Assembly (NCBI RefSeq): GCF_010668805.1
Contig: NZ_WUFT01000004.1
Span: 306,464 to 370,463, forward strand
DNA: 64,000 nucleotides
Direction: 5' to 3'
Origin: Rhizobium phaseoli
GTDB lineage: Bacteria; Pseudomonadota; Alphaproteobacteria; Rhizobiales; Rhizobiaceae
Made by a program: the position numbers and the translations under genes. The notes under the pieces are model-generated. The model did no database searches and was not told where the DNA came from. It was given only the letters and a program-made list of their open reading frames with translations. Positions 1 through 8,304 of the stretch are shown here, one piece after another (within the stretch, counting starts at the first letter, position 1; every line of letters starts with the position of its first letter).

Positions 1-271
1 TGGCGAAGACTGGAATTGGTCAGATGCCCTCGCTGCCGAACTAGATCGCTGGCGAAGCCGGCTTATTCCCAGTCTCGGGAGTTATTTCTTCAAGCTGTTG
101 AAAACGTTTTCCGATTTCTATCACGTGCGACTGACGTCCCACCGCATGCATAAAAAAATGGCGTCGCAGTGGAATAAAACCGTGTGCCGATCGGTCTAGA
201 CGGCAAGGGACCGCATTGCATGCCTGTGGGTCTCACGCCTAAATTCGGCTGCTGTTGAGGCAGGGAGAATG
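1..271. other. left-edge region upstream of the sigma factor
   Basis: No complete gene is recognised here. One plus frame is open from base 2 to a TAG at 197-199 and could be the tail of a gene cut by the window edge, but I do not recognise the 65 residues it would encode. The stretch also holds a 12-bp perfect palindrome (GAAAACGTTTTC, 100-111) and a candidate ECF-type promoter at 171-198. Confidence 0.3.
171..198 (+). promoter_or_regulatory. candidate ECF sigma-dependent promoter (autoregulation)
   Basis: GGAATA (171-176) is separated by 17 bases from GTCTA (194-198). A GGAA-type -35 with a GTC/CGT-type -10 is the general form of ECF promoters, and ECF genes are commonly autoregulated. It lies about 70 bases before the first plausible sigma start. 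This is inference from motif and position only. Confidence 0.4.
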
Positions 272-1021
272 ATGACAAACGCTCAGATCACCTATCCCTT
301 CGGATCGAACGGCTGGTTGCTGCTGGGCCGGCAACCGTCGAAGACCCGCATTCGACCGTCGCCGCTGGCCGTGCTTCTCGGCGGCGCTGTACGGTTATTC
401 CACCTCATGGTCTCGGAAAAATCGAGCAGCGATCGGGTCGCTTCGGCAGCCGATGCGATCGTGCAGCATGAGTTCATGCAGCGCTTTCAAGACATGATCG
501 TTCCCCATCTTGACGCGGCGTATAATTTTGCCCGTTTCCTCAGCCGCGATGCGGATGCCGCACAGGATATTGTCCAGGAAGCGTTCCTGCGCGCCTATCG
601 CAATTTTGAAACCTATCGTGGCGGCGATCCGCGCGCCTGGCTCTTTGCCATCATCAGGAACTGCTGCCATGTCTGGCGCCAGCAGGATCGACGCAAAGCG
701 CGGTTCGAGCAGCCTTTGGGCAATGACGGCTACGCTGACCCCGATGAAGGTGGCGAATACCAGATCGCCTCGGAGGAGGATTCGCCGGAGACGGCGACGA
801 TCCGGCGAAGCGAACAGCAGCGCGTACGTGCAGTTATCAGCCGACTTCCGGAGGCGATGCGGGAAATCCTTGTCTTGCGCGAGCTTGAAGATCTTTCCTA
901 CCGGCAGATCGCGGAGATCATCGATGCGCCGATCGGCACGGTCATGTCGCGGCTTGCCAGGGCGCGGCGTGAATTTGGCGAAGCCTGGGATGCATGCGGC
1001 AAAAGCGAGACGGCAGGATGA
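272..1021 (+). CDS. ECF-family RNA polymerase sigma factor
   Basis: Alternative sigma factor that directs RNA polymerase to a stress regulon. The sigma2 region is clear (AYNFARFLSRDADAAQDIVQ, then the DPRAWLFAIIRN stretch), followed by sigma4 with an HTH (REILVLRELEDLSYRQIAEI, then PIGTVMSRLARAR). The product is about 249 residues, longer than the usual 170-200, because about 60-70 residues precede sigma2. A GGGAG at 263-267 favours ATG 272; ATG 407 is the alternative and gives a normal-length protein. The stop overlaps the next start (ATGA), so sigma and anti-sigma are translationally coupled. It resembles the RpoE4/ECF26 type of rhizobia, but that subgroup is from memory. Confidence 0.85.
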   Translation: MTNAQITYPFGSNGWLLLGRQPSKTRIRPSPLAVLLGGAVRLFHLMVSEKSSSDRVASAADAIVQHEFMQRFQDMIVPHLDAAYNFARFLSRDADAAQDIVQEAFLRAYRNFETYRGGDPRAWLFAIIRNCCHVWRQQDRRKARFEQPLGNDGYADPDEGGEYQIASEEDSPETATIRRSEQQRVRAVISRLPEAMREILVLRELEDLSYRQIAEIIDAPIGTVMSRLARARREFGEAWDACGKSETAG

Positions 1022-1818
1022 GTGGAGCCCAACAGAAAGGTTGCCCGGAATGGCGCGTCATGCTGCACGGCTTCGTCGATGGCGAACTCGATTCCGTCCA
1101 TGCAGCGCAATTCGAGGACCATCTTGCCACCTGCGCGAATTGCCGGGCGGAGATGGAAAGGGTCCGCGGCGTGAGAGAGATCATCGATCAGGATGGCATC
1201 AAGTGGAAGCCGCCGGTGGCGCTGCGCTCGCAAGTGCTGTCAATGCTGTCTTTCGAACAGTCGGCAGTGGTATCCAGCCTGCCGCTGCAGCGTCAGGCGT
1301 CGGTCTGGCGCCGCGCCCTGGATTTCTTCCGGCAATGGAGCTTCGTGCCTTCGCTGGCGGCATTGGCGGCAGGCGCAATCCTGTTCGCCAGCGCGCCATC
1401 GCAGACGATGCTTTTGCAGGACCAGATCATGGCAAGCCATGTCAGGTCGATGATGGCCGATCATCTGACCGACGTGCTGACCTCGGATCAGCACACGGTA
1501 AAACCCTGGTTCAACGGCAAGATCGATTTTTCGCCACCGGTCAGCGATCTCTCCAAGGATGGCTTTCCGCTGATCGGCGGGCGTGTCGACTATATCGGTG
1601 ATCGCGCCGTTGCTGCCCTCGTCTACCGGCGCCACGGCCATGTCATCAACCTGTTCATCTGGCCCGCGGCATCGGCCGCCCAGACGACGACGGTGCATGA
1701 TGGCTACAACATGACGCAATGGTCGGACGGAGGGCTGGTGTTCTGGGCAGTTTCGGATGTCGCCGCAGGCGACCTGGCCGAGTTCGAGACCTTTTTCAGG
1801 GCGGCGGCGAAGGGTTAG
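1018..1818 (+). CDS. anti-sigma factor, zinc-finger transmembrane type
   Basis: Membrane-anchored partner expected to sequester the ECF sigma factor encoded just upstream. Residues 9-45 form a zf-HC2-like anti-sigma domain: an early Cys, a His, then CANC, with the acidic DGELD segment typical of the family. A single hydrophobic segment near residues 115-135 (SLAALAAGAILFASA) is followed by a C-terminal domain that probably lies in the periplasm. The start is set by the ATGA overlap with the sigma gene. The stop codon is the first arm base triplet of a long palindrome. Length is about 266 residues. Confidence 0.85.
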   Translation: MSGAQQKGCPEWRVMLHGFVDGELDSVHAAQFEDHLATCANCRAEMERVRGVREIIDQDGIKWKPPVALRSQVLSMLSFEQSAVVSSLPLQRQASVWRRALDFFRQWSFVPSLAALAAGAILFASAPSQTMLLQDQIMASHVRSMMADHLTDVLTSDQHTVKPWFNGKIDFSPPVSDLSKDGFPLIGGRVDYIGDRAVAALVYRRHGHVINLFIWPAASAAQTTTVHDGYNMTQWSDGGLVFWAVSDVAAGDLAEFETFFRAAAKG

Positions 1819-1862
1819 AGCCTTTTCCTGGTCAGAGCTCAATCTGACCGGGAAAGGCTCTA
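1816..1862. terminator. long hairpin between convergent genes
   Basis: An imperfect inverted repeat: TAGAGCCTTTTCC plus GGTCAGA on the left pairs with TCTGACC plus GGGAAAGGCTCTA on the right, with one bulged T and a six-base loop. The TAG at each tip is the stop codon of the gene on that side. Position and symmetry suit a bidirectional terminator; it also looks like a dispersed rhizobial palindrome. Confidence 0.6.
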
Positions 1863-2528
1863 AAGCAGGCTCGCTCCGACATTGATCGCCAGCGCCAGAA
1901 TCGTCGTATTGAACAGGAAAGACAGCACGGCATGCAGCAGCGTCAGCTTGCGCATGCTGGTCGAACTGACCGCGACATCCGCCGTCTGCGCAGCAACGCC
2001 GATCGTGAAGGAGAAGTAGAGGAAATCCCAATAGCCAGGTTCTTCGATTCCGTCAGGAAACTTGAGGCCACCCTCCTCGTCCGCCCCACCATAGAAATAA
2101 TGGGCATAATGGATGGTGAAGAGAGTGTGCAGAAAGATCCAGGAGATCAGGATCGTCAGCACCGCGGCCCCTGCCCGGGCCAGCGCGACGTCAGGTGTCG
2201 CTTCCTTGATCGAATGAAGCTCGAGGCCGATACCGGCGACGCTGGCAAGTGCTGCACCGATCGAAAGAGCCAGCAGGACGGTGTCGGAGAAATCGAGATC
2301 CGCGGAGCGTTTCCGGATGCTTTCAACCGTTGCCCGCAGCATCTTGCGCCAACTGAGCACGACAAAAACGCCGGCGCTGACATTCCAGCCGAACAAGATG
2401 TTGCCGGCGCTGACGTCGCGCGAGGTCACAGCCAAGAAGACCACCAGTCCGGCCAGGATAGCGATGATGAAGCTCGCATGCTTGTAGGCAAATGCCGCCA
2501 GCGAACTTGCCCGTTTCTCACCCGCCAT
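1860..2528 (-). CDS. DUF1345 family integral membrane protein
   Basis: Multi-pass inner membrane protein of unknown function, about 222 residues. Five hydrophobic segments are visible, for example FIIAILAGLVVFLAV near the N-terminus and a pair near the C-terminus. The stretch GYWDFLYFSFTIGVAAQTAD followed by Ser/Thr-Met-Arg is the family hallmark and resembles a pore-like YFSFTIG segment. The ATG at 2528 is chosen because GGAG lies about eight bases upstream; the open frame continues further up but would run into the tal terminator. The stop codon lies in the palindrome shared with the anti-sigma gene. No functional partner is evident nearby. Confidence 0.75.
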   Translation of the reverse strand: MAGEKRASSLAAFAYKHASFIIAILAGLVVFLAVTSRDVSAGNILFGWNVSAGVFVVLSWRKMLRATVESIRKRSADLDFSDTVLLALSIGAALASVAGIGLELHSIKEATPDVALARAGAAVLTILISWIFLHTLFTIHYAHYFYGGADEEGGLKFPDGIEEPGYWDFLYFSFTIGVAAQTADVAVSSTSMRKLTLLHAVLSFLFNTTILALAINVGASLL

Positions 2529-2565
2529 ATTGGTCTCCAACTGCATATGCCTTTGATAACAGCAT

Positions 2566-2600
2566 GAAAAAGGCGCGCCTGCCAGCGGCAGCCGCGCCTT
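2566..2600 (-). terminator. Rho-independent terminator of tal
   Basis: Read on the minus strand, AAGGCGCG and CGCGCCTT form an 8-bp stem, extended by an inner CTGCC/GGCAG stem, and a TTTTT run follows. It lies 20 bases beyond the transaldolase stop codon. Confidence 0.75.
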
Positions 2601-2620
2601 CGATTGCATGCCGGACCTTA

Positions 2621-3586
2621 TCAGGCGGCGGCGAGCTGCAGTTCCTTCTGCACCATGGTGCGCAACGTTCCCAGATCCTTGGCGAAGGCGCGAATGCCTT
2701 CGGCGAGTTTTTCCGTCGCCATCGCGTCTTCGTTCATCATCCAGCGGAAGGTCTTCTCATCGACAGAGACCTTCGGATCCGGCTTGCGGCTCTCCGGCGA
2801 GAGCTTACGCTCCAGCTTGCCTTCATCCTTGGCAAGCTCGTCGAGCAGGTTCGGGCTGATGGTCAGGCGGTCGCAGCCGGCAAGGGCTTCGATTTCGCCG
2901 GCGCTGCGGAAGGAGGCGCCCATGACGATCGTCTTGATGTCGTTCGCCTTGTAGTAGTTGTAGATTTCACGGACGGAGATGACGCCCGGATCCTCCTCGG
3001 CCGTGTAGTCCTTGCCGGTTGATTTTTTGTACCAGTCGAGGATGCGGCCGACGAAGGGCGAGATCAGGAACACCTTGGCATCGGCGCAGGCGATCGCCTG
3101 GGCCTTGCTGAACAGAAGCGTCAGGTTGCAGTCGATGCCTTCCTTCTGCAGCACTTCGGCGGCGCGGATACCTTCCCAGGTGGAAGCGAGCTTGATGAGG
3201 ATGCGGTCCTGACCGATACCGCGATCCTTGTAGGCGGCGATGATCGCGCGCGCCTTGGCAAGCGAAGCCTCGGTATCGAAGGAAAGATCGGCGTCGACTT
3301 CGGTCGACACGCGGCCCGGGACGAGCTTCACAAGGGCGGCGCCGACCGAGATGGCGAGGCGGTCGGCGACGGCGGAAGAAACGGCTTCAGGATTGCCACC
3401 CTGCTTCTTGCCCCAGGCGACGGCTTCCTTGATGGCATCGGCAAACATCGGCGTACCGAGGGCTTTGAGCACGATGCTCGGGTTCGTCGTGCAATCGACA
3501 GGCTTCAGGCGGGCGACGGCTTCGATATCGCCAGTGTCGGCGACGACGGTGGTAATCTCGCGGAGTTGGTCAAGCTTGGATGTCAT
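2621..3586 (-). CDS. tal: transaldolase
   Basis: Transfers a dihydroxyacetone unit between sugar phosphates in the non-oxidative pentose phosphate pathway, in the cytoplasm. About 321 residues, the TalB length. Recognisable segments: [19 protein letters not shown] at the N-terminus, [12 protein letters not shown], and the Schiff-base lysine segment [16 protein letters not shown]. The ATG at 3586 has AAGGAT seven bases upstream; an in-frame TTG two codons earlier is less likely. It is a single gene with its own terminator. In rhizobia it links the polyol and pentose pathways encoded further right to central metabolism, although that link is only metabolic. Confidence 0.95.
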   Translation of the reverse strand: MTSKLDQLREITTVVADTGDIEAVARLKPVDCTTNPSIVLKALGTPMFADAIKEAVAWGKKQGGNPEAVSSAVADRLAISVGAALVKLVPGRVSTEVDADLSFDTEASLAKARAIIAAYKDRGIGQDRILIKLASTWEGIRAAEVLQKEGIDCNLTLLFSKAQAIACADAKVFLISPFVGRILDWYKKSTGKDYTAEEDPGVISVREIYNYYKANDIKTIVMGASFRSAGEIEALAGCDRLTISPNLLDELAKDEGKLERKLSPESRKPDPKVSVDEKTFRWMMNEDAMATEKLAEGIRAFAKDLGTLRTMVQKELQLAAA

Positions 3587-4009
3587 GGTCAATATCCTTG
3601 TTGAACTTGGGCTGCGACCGGCACGAGTTCCGCCCGGTAAAGGTGATCTATCGACAGGTTATTTGCATGCTGCAGGCGAAAATGCGCGCATCCGTCACGG
3701 ATGATTCATAAACGTGAAGGACAGTAGCCGTGTTCCCGCGGGCAAACCGCACGCCGAACGCAAGCGATATCGCCTGCGGCTGGAAGGCCGGTCGTGACTT
3801 TGGGCATGCCCGCACTATGTCCTCCTCGGACGGACAGGAACGACTTGTATCACCCGGACTATCGCCATTCGCCCAAGGAAAAGTCAAGGACATTTGTGCA
3901 TTTCAATTGACATAAGTGTCACACCCGTCATTATCCCCCGCAACAAGCGCGTCGTCGCAACCTCTCGCCTCAATGAGGGGTCTAAGGCCAGGAATTGTGC
4001 GGAGGAGAT
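3587..4009. other. 423-base intergenic region between tal and a SorC regulator
   Basis: Divergent region that must hold the tal promoter and the regulator promoter. Apart from the site at 3907-3934 I see no gene: the short open frames on both strands have no ribosome binding site or recognisable product. Confidence 0.5.
3907..3934 (+). promoter_or_regulatory. candidate sigma-70 promoter with operator, SorC regulator gene
   Basis: TTGACA (3907-3912), a 16-base spacer and CATTAT (3929-3934). The inverted repeat TGACA-TAAG-TGTCA (3908-3921) overlaps the -35 box, a fitting place for autorepression by the downstream regulator. Confidence 0.45.
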
Positions 4010-5035
4010 GTGGTCAAGCTTAAACGCGGCACGCACACGGCCTTTTCGGAAGCATCCTCACTGCGGCTGCGGGCGGCATGGCTCTATTACAACGAGGGCT
4101 TGACCCAGAAGGACGTCGCCGAACAACTCGGCATCAGCCGCACCACCGTGATCCGCCTGCTCGACGAGGCGATGAAGCGCAGCGAAGTCCAGATCTGGAT
4201 CAACGATTCGATCGGCGACTGCGTCGAGCTTTCGGTGAGACTGGAGCGCGCCTACGGCCTCGACGAGGCGATTGTTGTACCCGCACCGGTCAATAACGAC
4301 GTCAATGCGTTGGCGAAAAATGTCGGTCTGGCGCTTGGCCAGTTCCTCTCCGAAGCCATTCCCGACGATTACACCATCGGCGTCGGCTGGGGCCGCACCA
4401 TGACCGCCTCGCTGTCGAGCTTCCGGCCGCCACGCCGCGCCAATTGCAAAATCGTCTCGCTTCTGGGCGGCATCGTCGCCGTGCACCAGACAAACCCGAT
4501 CGATTTCACATGGCGGCTGGCAAATCAGCTCGGTGCCGAGTGTTACATGTTCCTGGCACCGCTTCTCGTCGATTCCATCGAGACGAAACGCAATCTGATC
4601 GAAAAATGCGGGTTGGACACGATTTACCGTCTCGCCGAAAACCTCGATCTGGCGATTGTCAGCTGCGGCGACATCGGCCCGCATTCGACCTCGCTGTCGG
4701 AAGGCTGGATCTCGAAGGCCGAGCTGCAGGAGTTGATCGACGCCGGCTGCGTCTGCGACACCATGTTCAATTTCCTCGACGAGAACGGCAAGTCTGTCGA
4801 CCACTCGATCAATCGCCGTGTCATGTCCGTCGATCTAGACACGCTGAAAGAGGCCAAGCATATCGTGCTCTCCTCCGGCGGCGCCCACCGGGCCGTCGCC
4901 ATACGCGCCACCATCAAGCGCATCGGGTGCAACACGCTGATCACCGATGAAAGTGCCGCACGGGCATTGCTGGAATTAGCTGAGACATTAACCTCCGGCA
5001 CTTCTCCCCAGCGGGGAGAAGTGCCGGAGGGTTAG
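4010..5035 (+). CDS. SorC/DeoR-type sugar-binding transcriptional regulator
   Basis: DNA-binding regulator with an N-terminal HTH (LTQKDVAEQLGISRTTVIRLL, about residues 28-48) and a C-terminal SorC sugar-binding domain of the phosphosugar isomerase fold. About 341 residues. GTG at 4010 follows GGAGGA (4001-4006). The target is unknown: its neighbours are transaldolase and DNA repair genes, not a sugar operon. The last 15 codons are encoded by a perfect 18-bp inverted repeat (4992-5030), so the native C-terminus was probably replaced or extended by a repeat element. The sister gene at 17353-18303 belongs to the same family. Confidence 0.85.
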   Translation: MVKLKRGTHTAFSEASSLRLRAAWLYYNEGLTQKDVAEQLGISRTTVIRLLDEAMKRSEVQIWINDSIGDCVELSVRLERAYGLDEAIVVPAPVNNDVNALAKNVGLALGQFLSEAIPDDYTIGVGWGRTMTASLSSFRPPRRANCKIVSLLGGIVAVHQTNPIDFTWRLANQLGAECYMFLAPLLVDSIETKRNLIEKCGLDTIYRLAENLDLAIVSCGDIGPHSTSLSEGWISKAELQELIDAGCVCDTMFNFLDENGKSVDHSINRRVMSVDLDTLKEAKHIVLSSGGAHRAVAIRATIKRIGCNTLITDESAARALLELAETLTSGTSPQRGEVPEG

Positions 5036-5068
5036 CGAGGCGATGAGGGTGAGCGACGGTCGGAACCC
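4992..5068. repeat. dispersed palindromic repeat overlapping a gene end
   Basis: CCTCCGGCACTTCTCCCC (4992-5009) and its exact complement GGGGAGAAGTGCCGGAGG (5013-5030) flank a 3-base loop. The following GCGAGGCGATGAGGGTGAG stretch matches my memory of rhizobial intergenic repeats of the 'cttctccccg...ggggagaag...gatgaggg' form. It may also terminate transcription of the regulator gene and of the convergent ada-like gene. Confidence 0.6.
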
Positions 5069-5070
5069 TA

Positions 5071-5943
5071 TCAGGCGTGCGCCGATTCCCAGCCCAACAT
5101 CGCCCGCTTGCGGGTGAGGCCCCAATGGTAACCGGTCAGTGCGCCGTTCTTGCCGAGCGCCCGGTGGCAGGGCACCACGAAGGAGATCGGGTTGGCCCCG
5201 ACGGCGGCCCCCACGGCGCGCTGCGCCGTCGGCCGGCCGATATCATTGGCGATATCGGAATAGGTGACGGCCTTGCCGAACGGGATTTTCATGAGGCTCT
5301 GCCAGACACTCACCTGGAAATCCGTGCCGATCAGCACGACCCGCAGCGGCTGTTCCGAAGACCATTTGCCAGGCTCGAAGATGCGGGCGGCATAGGGAAC
5401 CGTCGCCTGCAGGTCCTCGGCATAGCAGGCGTTCGGCCAGCGGCAGGTCATATCTTCGAGGCAGGCCTTCTCGTCGCCGGAATCGCTGAAGGCAAGGCCG
5501 GCAAGGCCGCGGTCGGTCACCATGATCAGTGCGATGCCGAAGGGGCAGATGTGGAAGCCGTAGCGGATGGTGAGACCACCGCCCTTCGCCTTCCATTCGC
5601 CGGGTGACATCGCCTCATGCGTGACGAACAGATCGTGCAGGCGGCTCGGCCCGGAGAGGCCGACCTCGATCGAGGTCTCGAGCAGCGGCATGTCTTCCTT
5701 GCGCAGCAGCCGCTTGGCGTGGTCGAGCGTCACTGCCTGCAGGAAACCCTTGGGCGACAGGCCGGCCCAGCGGGTGAAGGTCTTCTGCAACTGGGTCGGC
5801 GACTGGTTGAGCCGCGCCGCGATCGCCTCCAGCGAAGGCTGGTCGCGGTAATCCTCGGTGATGAGTTCGATCACCCGGCGGACAATGTCGTAATCAGGGC
5901 CGTCAGGCGTGATGTCAGTCTGCAGGTTCGCCATCATGTTCAT
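5071..5943 (-). CDS. Ada-like methylated-DNA--protein-cysteine methyltransferase with AraC HTH
   Basis: Repairs O6-alkylguanine by transferring the alkyl group to its own cysteine and probably also acts as a regulator. Residues 20-105 form an AraC-type HTH domain (PSLEAIAARLNQSPTQLQKTF). The C-terminal half is the methyltransferase, with the active-site motif PCHRALGKNGALTGY. The N-terminal zinc/methyl-phosphotriester domain of E. coli Ada is absent; many bacterial Ada paralogues share this layout. ATG 5943 has AAGGAG seven bases upstream, so the longer upstream open frame was not used. About 290 residues. Confidence 0.9.
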   Translation of the reverse strand: MNMMANLQTDITPDGPDYDIVRRVIELITEDYRDQPSLEAIAARLNQSPTQLQKTFTRWAGLSPKGFLQAVTLDHAKRLLRKEDMPLLETSIEVGLSGPSRLHDLFVTHEAMSPGEWKAKGGGLTIRYGFHICPFGIALIMVTDRGLAGLAFSDSGDEKACLEDMTCRWPNACYAEDLQATVPYAARIFEPGKWSSEQPLRVVLIGTDFQVSVWQSLMKIPFGKAVTYSDIANDIGRPTAQRAVGAAVGANPISFVVPCHRALGKNGALTGYHWGLTRKRAMLGWESAHA

Positions 5944-6022
5944 CGTCTTTCTCCTTGTCATAAGGAGATAATCAATTGGCTGTTCGCAAACCACCCGTTT
6001 CTTGCGCACCCACCAGGTAAGT

Positions 6023-6520
6023 TCAGATACGCTGCTTGACCGTGGCGAGCGCGCCCTTGAAGGCTTTGGCGAAGCTTTCACGATCGTCGGGATTGAGGAA
6101 GGAGCCGATATCCGTGCGCCGGCCCTCGCCGAAGATCTGCATGGAGAGGATGCCTATCTCCTGGTGCCGGCGAATGAGGAAGCGCGCCCAGAACGGATTG
6201 AAGTGATGCTCAACCATCCGTCCCGACGCTGTGAACTTGCGCACCGACACGTCCGTGCGCGACACCGTTACCTGTTCGCGCGCTTTGCCGGAGCGGTAAT
6301 TCAGCCGGAAGGCGCCGTAGAGAAGCACGAAATCCAGTCCGAAGAAGAGGCCGATCGGCCAGGCGCCGGTCGCGATGAAGAACATGCCATAGAGCAGGCA
6401 GACGGAACCGGACAGGATAAGCAGCACCCTGAAGCCCCGGCGGCCAAGCGACCGGTGGGGGAAAAGCTCGGCAGCGAAAACAGGCTGCTCGTTGAAGCTG
6501 TCGGCGTTGCTTTCCATCAT
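6023..6520 (-). CDS. DUF2244 family membrane protein
   Basis: Small inner membrane protein of unknown function, about 165 residues. Two adjacent hydrophobic helices (around VLLILSGSVCLLYGMFF and GLFFGLDFVLLYGAF) precede a soluble C-terminal part with EQVTVSRTDVSVRKF and WARFLI, typical of DUF2244. The start is uncertain: ATG 6520 or 6517 keeps it clear of the divergent nth gene, while ATG 6544 would overlap nth. No good ribosome binding site separates them. Divergent to nth with about 22 bases between the starts, so any promoters must overlap the coding regions. Confidence 0.75.
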   Translation of the reverse strand: MMESNADSFNEQPVFAAELFPHRSLGRRGFRVLLILSGSVCLLYGMFFIATGAWPIGLFFGLDFVLLYGAFRLNYRSGKAREQVTVSRTDVSVRKFTASGRMVEHHFNPFWARFLIRRHQEIGILSMQIFGEGRRTDIGSFLNPDDRESFAKAFKGALATVKQRI

Positions 6521-6542
6521 AGCCGTTGAGTATAGATTCTCC

Positions 6543-7322
6543 ATGGCAAATCCGAAACTCAAATCCGTCACCAGACCATCGCAAAACTCGAATGTGATCG
6601 CCCGCCGCAAACCGGCGGCGGTGAAGACGGCCTATTCGCTGGCCGAGCGCGAAGAGATCTTCCGCCGCTTCTCGGTGCAGCGGCCGGAACCGAGGGGCGA
6701 GCTCGAGCACACCAATCCTTTTACCTTGGTCGTCGCCGTCGCGCTTTCGGCGCAAGCGACCGATGTCGGCGTCAACAAGGCGACGCGCGCGCTCTTCCAG
6801 ATTGCCGATACGCCGGAAAAGATGCTCGATCTCGGCGAGGAGCGGCTGCGAGATCATATCAGGACGATCGGCCTCTACCGCAACAAGGCGAAAAATGTCA
6901 TCGCGCTCTCGCAGATGCTGATCGATGATTTCGCCGGCAAGGTGCCGGAGACGCGCGACGAACTGGTGAAACTGCCGGGCGTCGGCCGCAAGACCGCCAA
7001 TGTCGTGCTGTCCATGGCCTTCGGCCAGGCGACGATGGCCGTCGACACGCATATCTTCCGCATCGCCAATCGCATCAAGCTTGCCCCCGGCAAGACGCCC
7101 GACGAGGTCGAGGCGCGGCTGATGAAGGTGATCCCGCAACATTACCTCTATCACGCCCATCACTGGCTGATCCTGCACGGTCGCTACACCTGCAAGGCGC
7201 GCCGCCCCGAATGCGAGCGCTGCGTCATCGCCGATCTCTGCAAATCGCCGGAGAAGAGTTGGGATGTGCCGGCACCGCTCGTCGAGCTACCGCCGCAGGT
7301 GATCGGCGAGGCCGTGGAATAG
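6543..7322 (+). CDS. nth: endonuclease III
   Basis: Base excision repair DNA glycosylase/AP lyase that removes oxidised pyrimidines. Helix-hairpin-helix LPGVGRKTANVV carries the catalytic Lys (about residue 150), and the catalytic Asp follows in MAVDTHIFRIANR (about 168). A 4Fe-4S cluster is bound by four cysteines spaced C-x6-C-x2-C-x5-C (about 217, 224, 227, 233). About 259 residues, with a 30-residue N-terminal extension relative to E. coli Nth. ATG 6543 starts the conserved part, and no clear Shine-Dalgarno precedes it. Confidence 0.96.
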   Translation: MANPKLKSVTRPSQNSNVIARRKPAAVKTAYSLAEREEIFRRFSVQRPEPRGELEHTNPFTLVVAVALSAQATDVGVNKATRALFQIADTPEKMLDLGEERLRDHIRTIGLYRNKAKNVIALSQMLIDDFAGKVPETRDELVKLPGVGRKTANVVLSMAFGQATMAVDTHIFRIANRIKLAPGKTPDEVEARLMKVIPQHYLYHAHHWLILHGRYTCKARRPECERCVIADLCKSPEKSWDVPAPLVELPPQVIGEAVE

Positions 7323-7355
7323 GGCAGGACCTCTCCCGCCCTGCCCGGCTGAACC

Positions 7356-8069
7356 TCACACCCGAAAACCGATGTCGCGCGCGGAAATCAGCTTGTGCAG
7401 ATGCACCATCATGCCGGCGGCAAAAAGCGGCGTCAGAAGATTGACGAAGGGGATCGCCAGAAACAGGGCGATCATCAGCCCACCAAGAAAGACGGTGGAG
7501 GCGTGCTTGGCGCGGAGGAGCCGCGCCTCCTCAGGCGAACGGAAGCGCATGGCGGCGAATTCGAAAAATTCCCGTCCGAGCAGATAGCCGTTCACCAGAA
7601 AGAACGCGATCAGATTGACGCCGGGAATGAACAGCAGCAGCAACGCCACGATATTGCCGAGGATCACCACGCCGAGGAACTTGATCGAGCTTGCCATCGC
7701 CGGGCCGAGCGGCATGGCGGTGCCCGGCATGTCCTTGGGATAATCGCGCTTTTCGATGACATCGGCGACATCGTCGAGAAACAAGCCGGCGATCAGCGCC
7801 GTGACAGGCGAAAGCAGTAACGCCAACATCAGCGCAAGGCCGACACCGGCAAGAATTGCGAAAACCAAAGCGAGCCACCCCGCCCAATCCGGCACATCGG
7901 GAAAGAAACTGGTAAGCCAGGGAAAGAGAAAAGCCATGAAGGCCCCGCGCAGCGCGAACCAGAGTCCGACCAGCACGAGAATCGTCAGGCCGAGCACTTT
8001 CCAGAAGACCGAACGTGTTTCCGAGGCGAACAAATTGGTCAGCGATAATCGAGCGGCGTCAAGGATCAT
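7356..8069 (-). CDS. EI24/CysZ-family membrane protein
   Basis: Polytopic inner membrane protein, about 237 residues. It has the EI24 domain: a long hydrophobic pair at residues 27-65, a second pair around 75-100 and 135-165 (GNIVALLLLFIPGVNLIAFF), the segment NGYLLGREFFEFAAMR, and a last helix pair. Family members include CysZ, a sulfate permease, but most alphaproteobacterial members have no assigned substrate and no cys genes are nearby. Convergent with nth, with a 33-base gap. Confidence 0.75.
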   Translation of the reverse strand: MILDAARLSLTNLFASETRSVFWKVLGLTILVLVGLWFALRGAFMAFLFPWLTSFFPDVPDWAGWLALVFAILAGVGLALMLALLLSPVTALIAGLFLDDVADVIEKRDYPKDMPGTAMPLGPAMASSIKFLGVVILGNIVALLLLFIPGVNLIAFFLVNGYLLGREFFEFAAMRFRSPEEARLLRAKHASTVFLGGLMIALFLAIPFVNLLTPLFAAGMMVHLHKLISARDIGFRV

Positions 8070-8304
8070 GTCTCAGGCGTCTCCGGTTGCGCCGAAGATG
8101 TAGGAAAGATTGCTGCCACCGACAAGTGAGAATAAAATTGCATGCGGCAATAGAAAACTTGTCGAAAATTAAATGCTAATATAGTATTGTCACGCATCCA
8201 AATATGCATGGGCCTGAGAAGCAGCTTCCGAAATAGTTGCAAAGACAAGGGGTCGCAACAGCGCATCCACGGAACGCCTCTAAGGAAAAACGGGGGAGGC
8301 TGAC

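Noticed and set aside
100..111. Perfect palindrome GAAAACGTTTTC, LacI-operator-like with a central CG
   Set aside because: No LacI-family gene or sugar operon is adjacent within the window, and a single 12-bp palindrome is weak evidence.
3648..3915. Two short overlapping open frames on opposite strands upstream of the SorC gene
   Set aside because: Neither has a plausible ribosome site or recognisable product; treated as intergenic.
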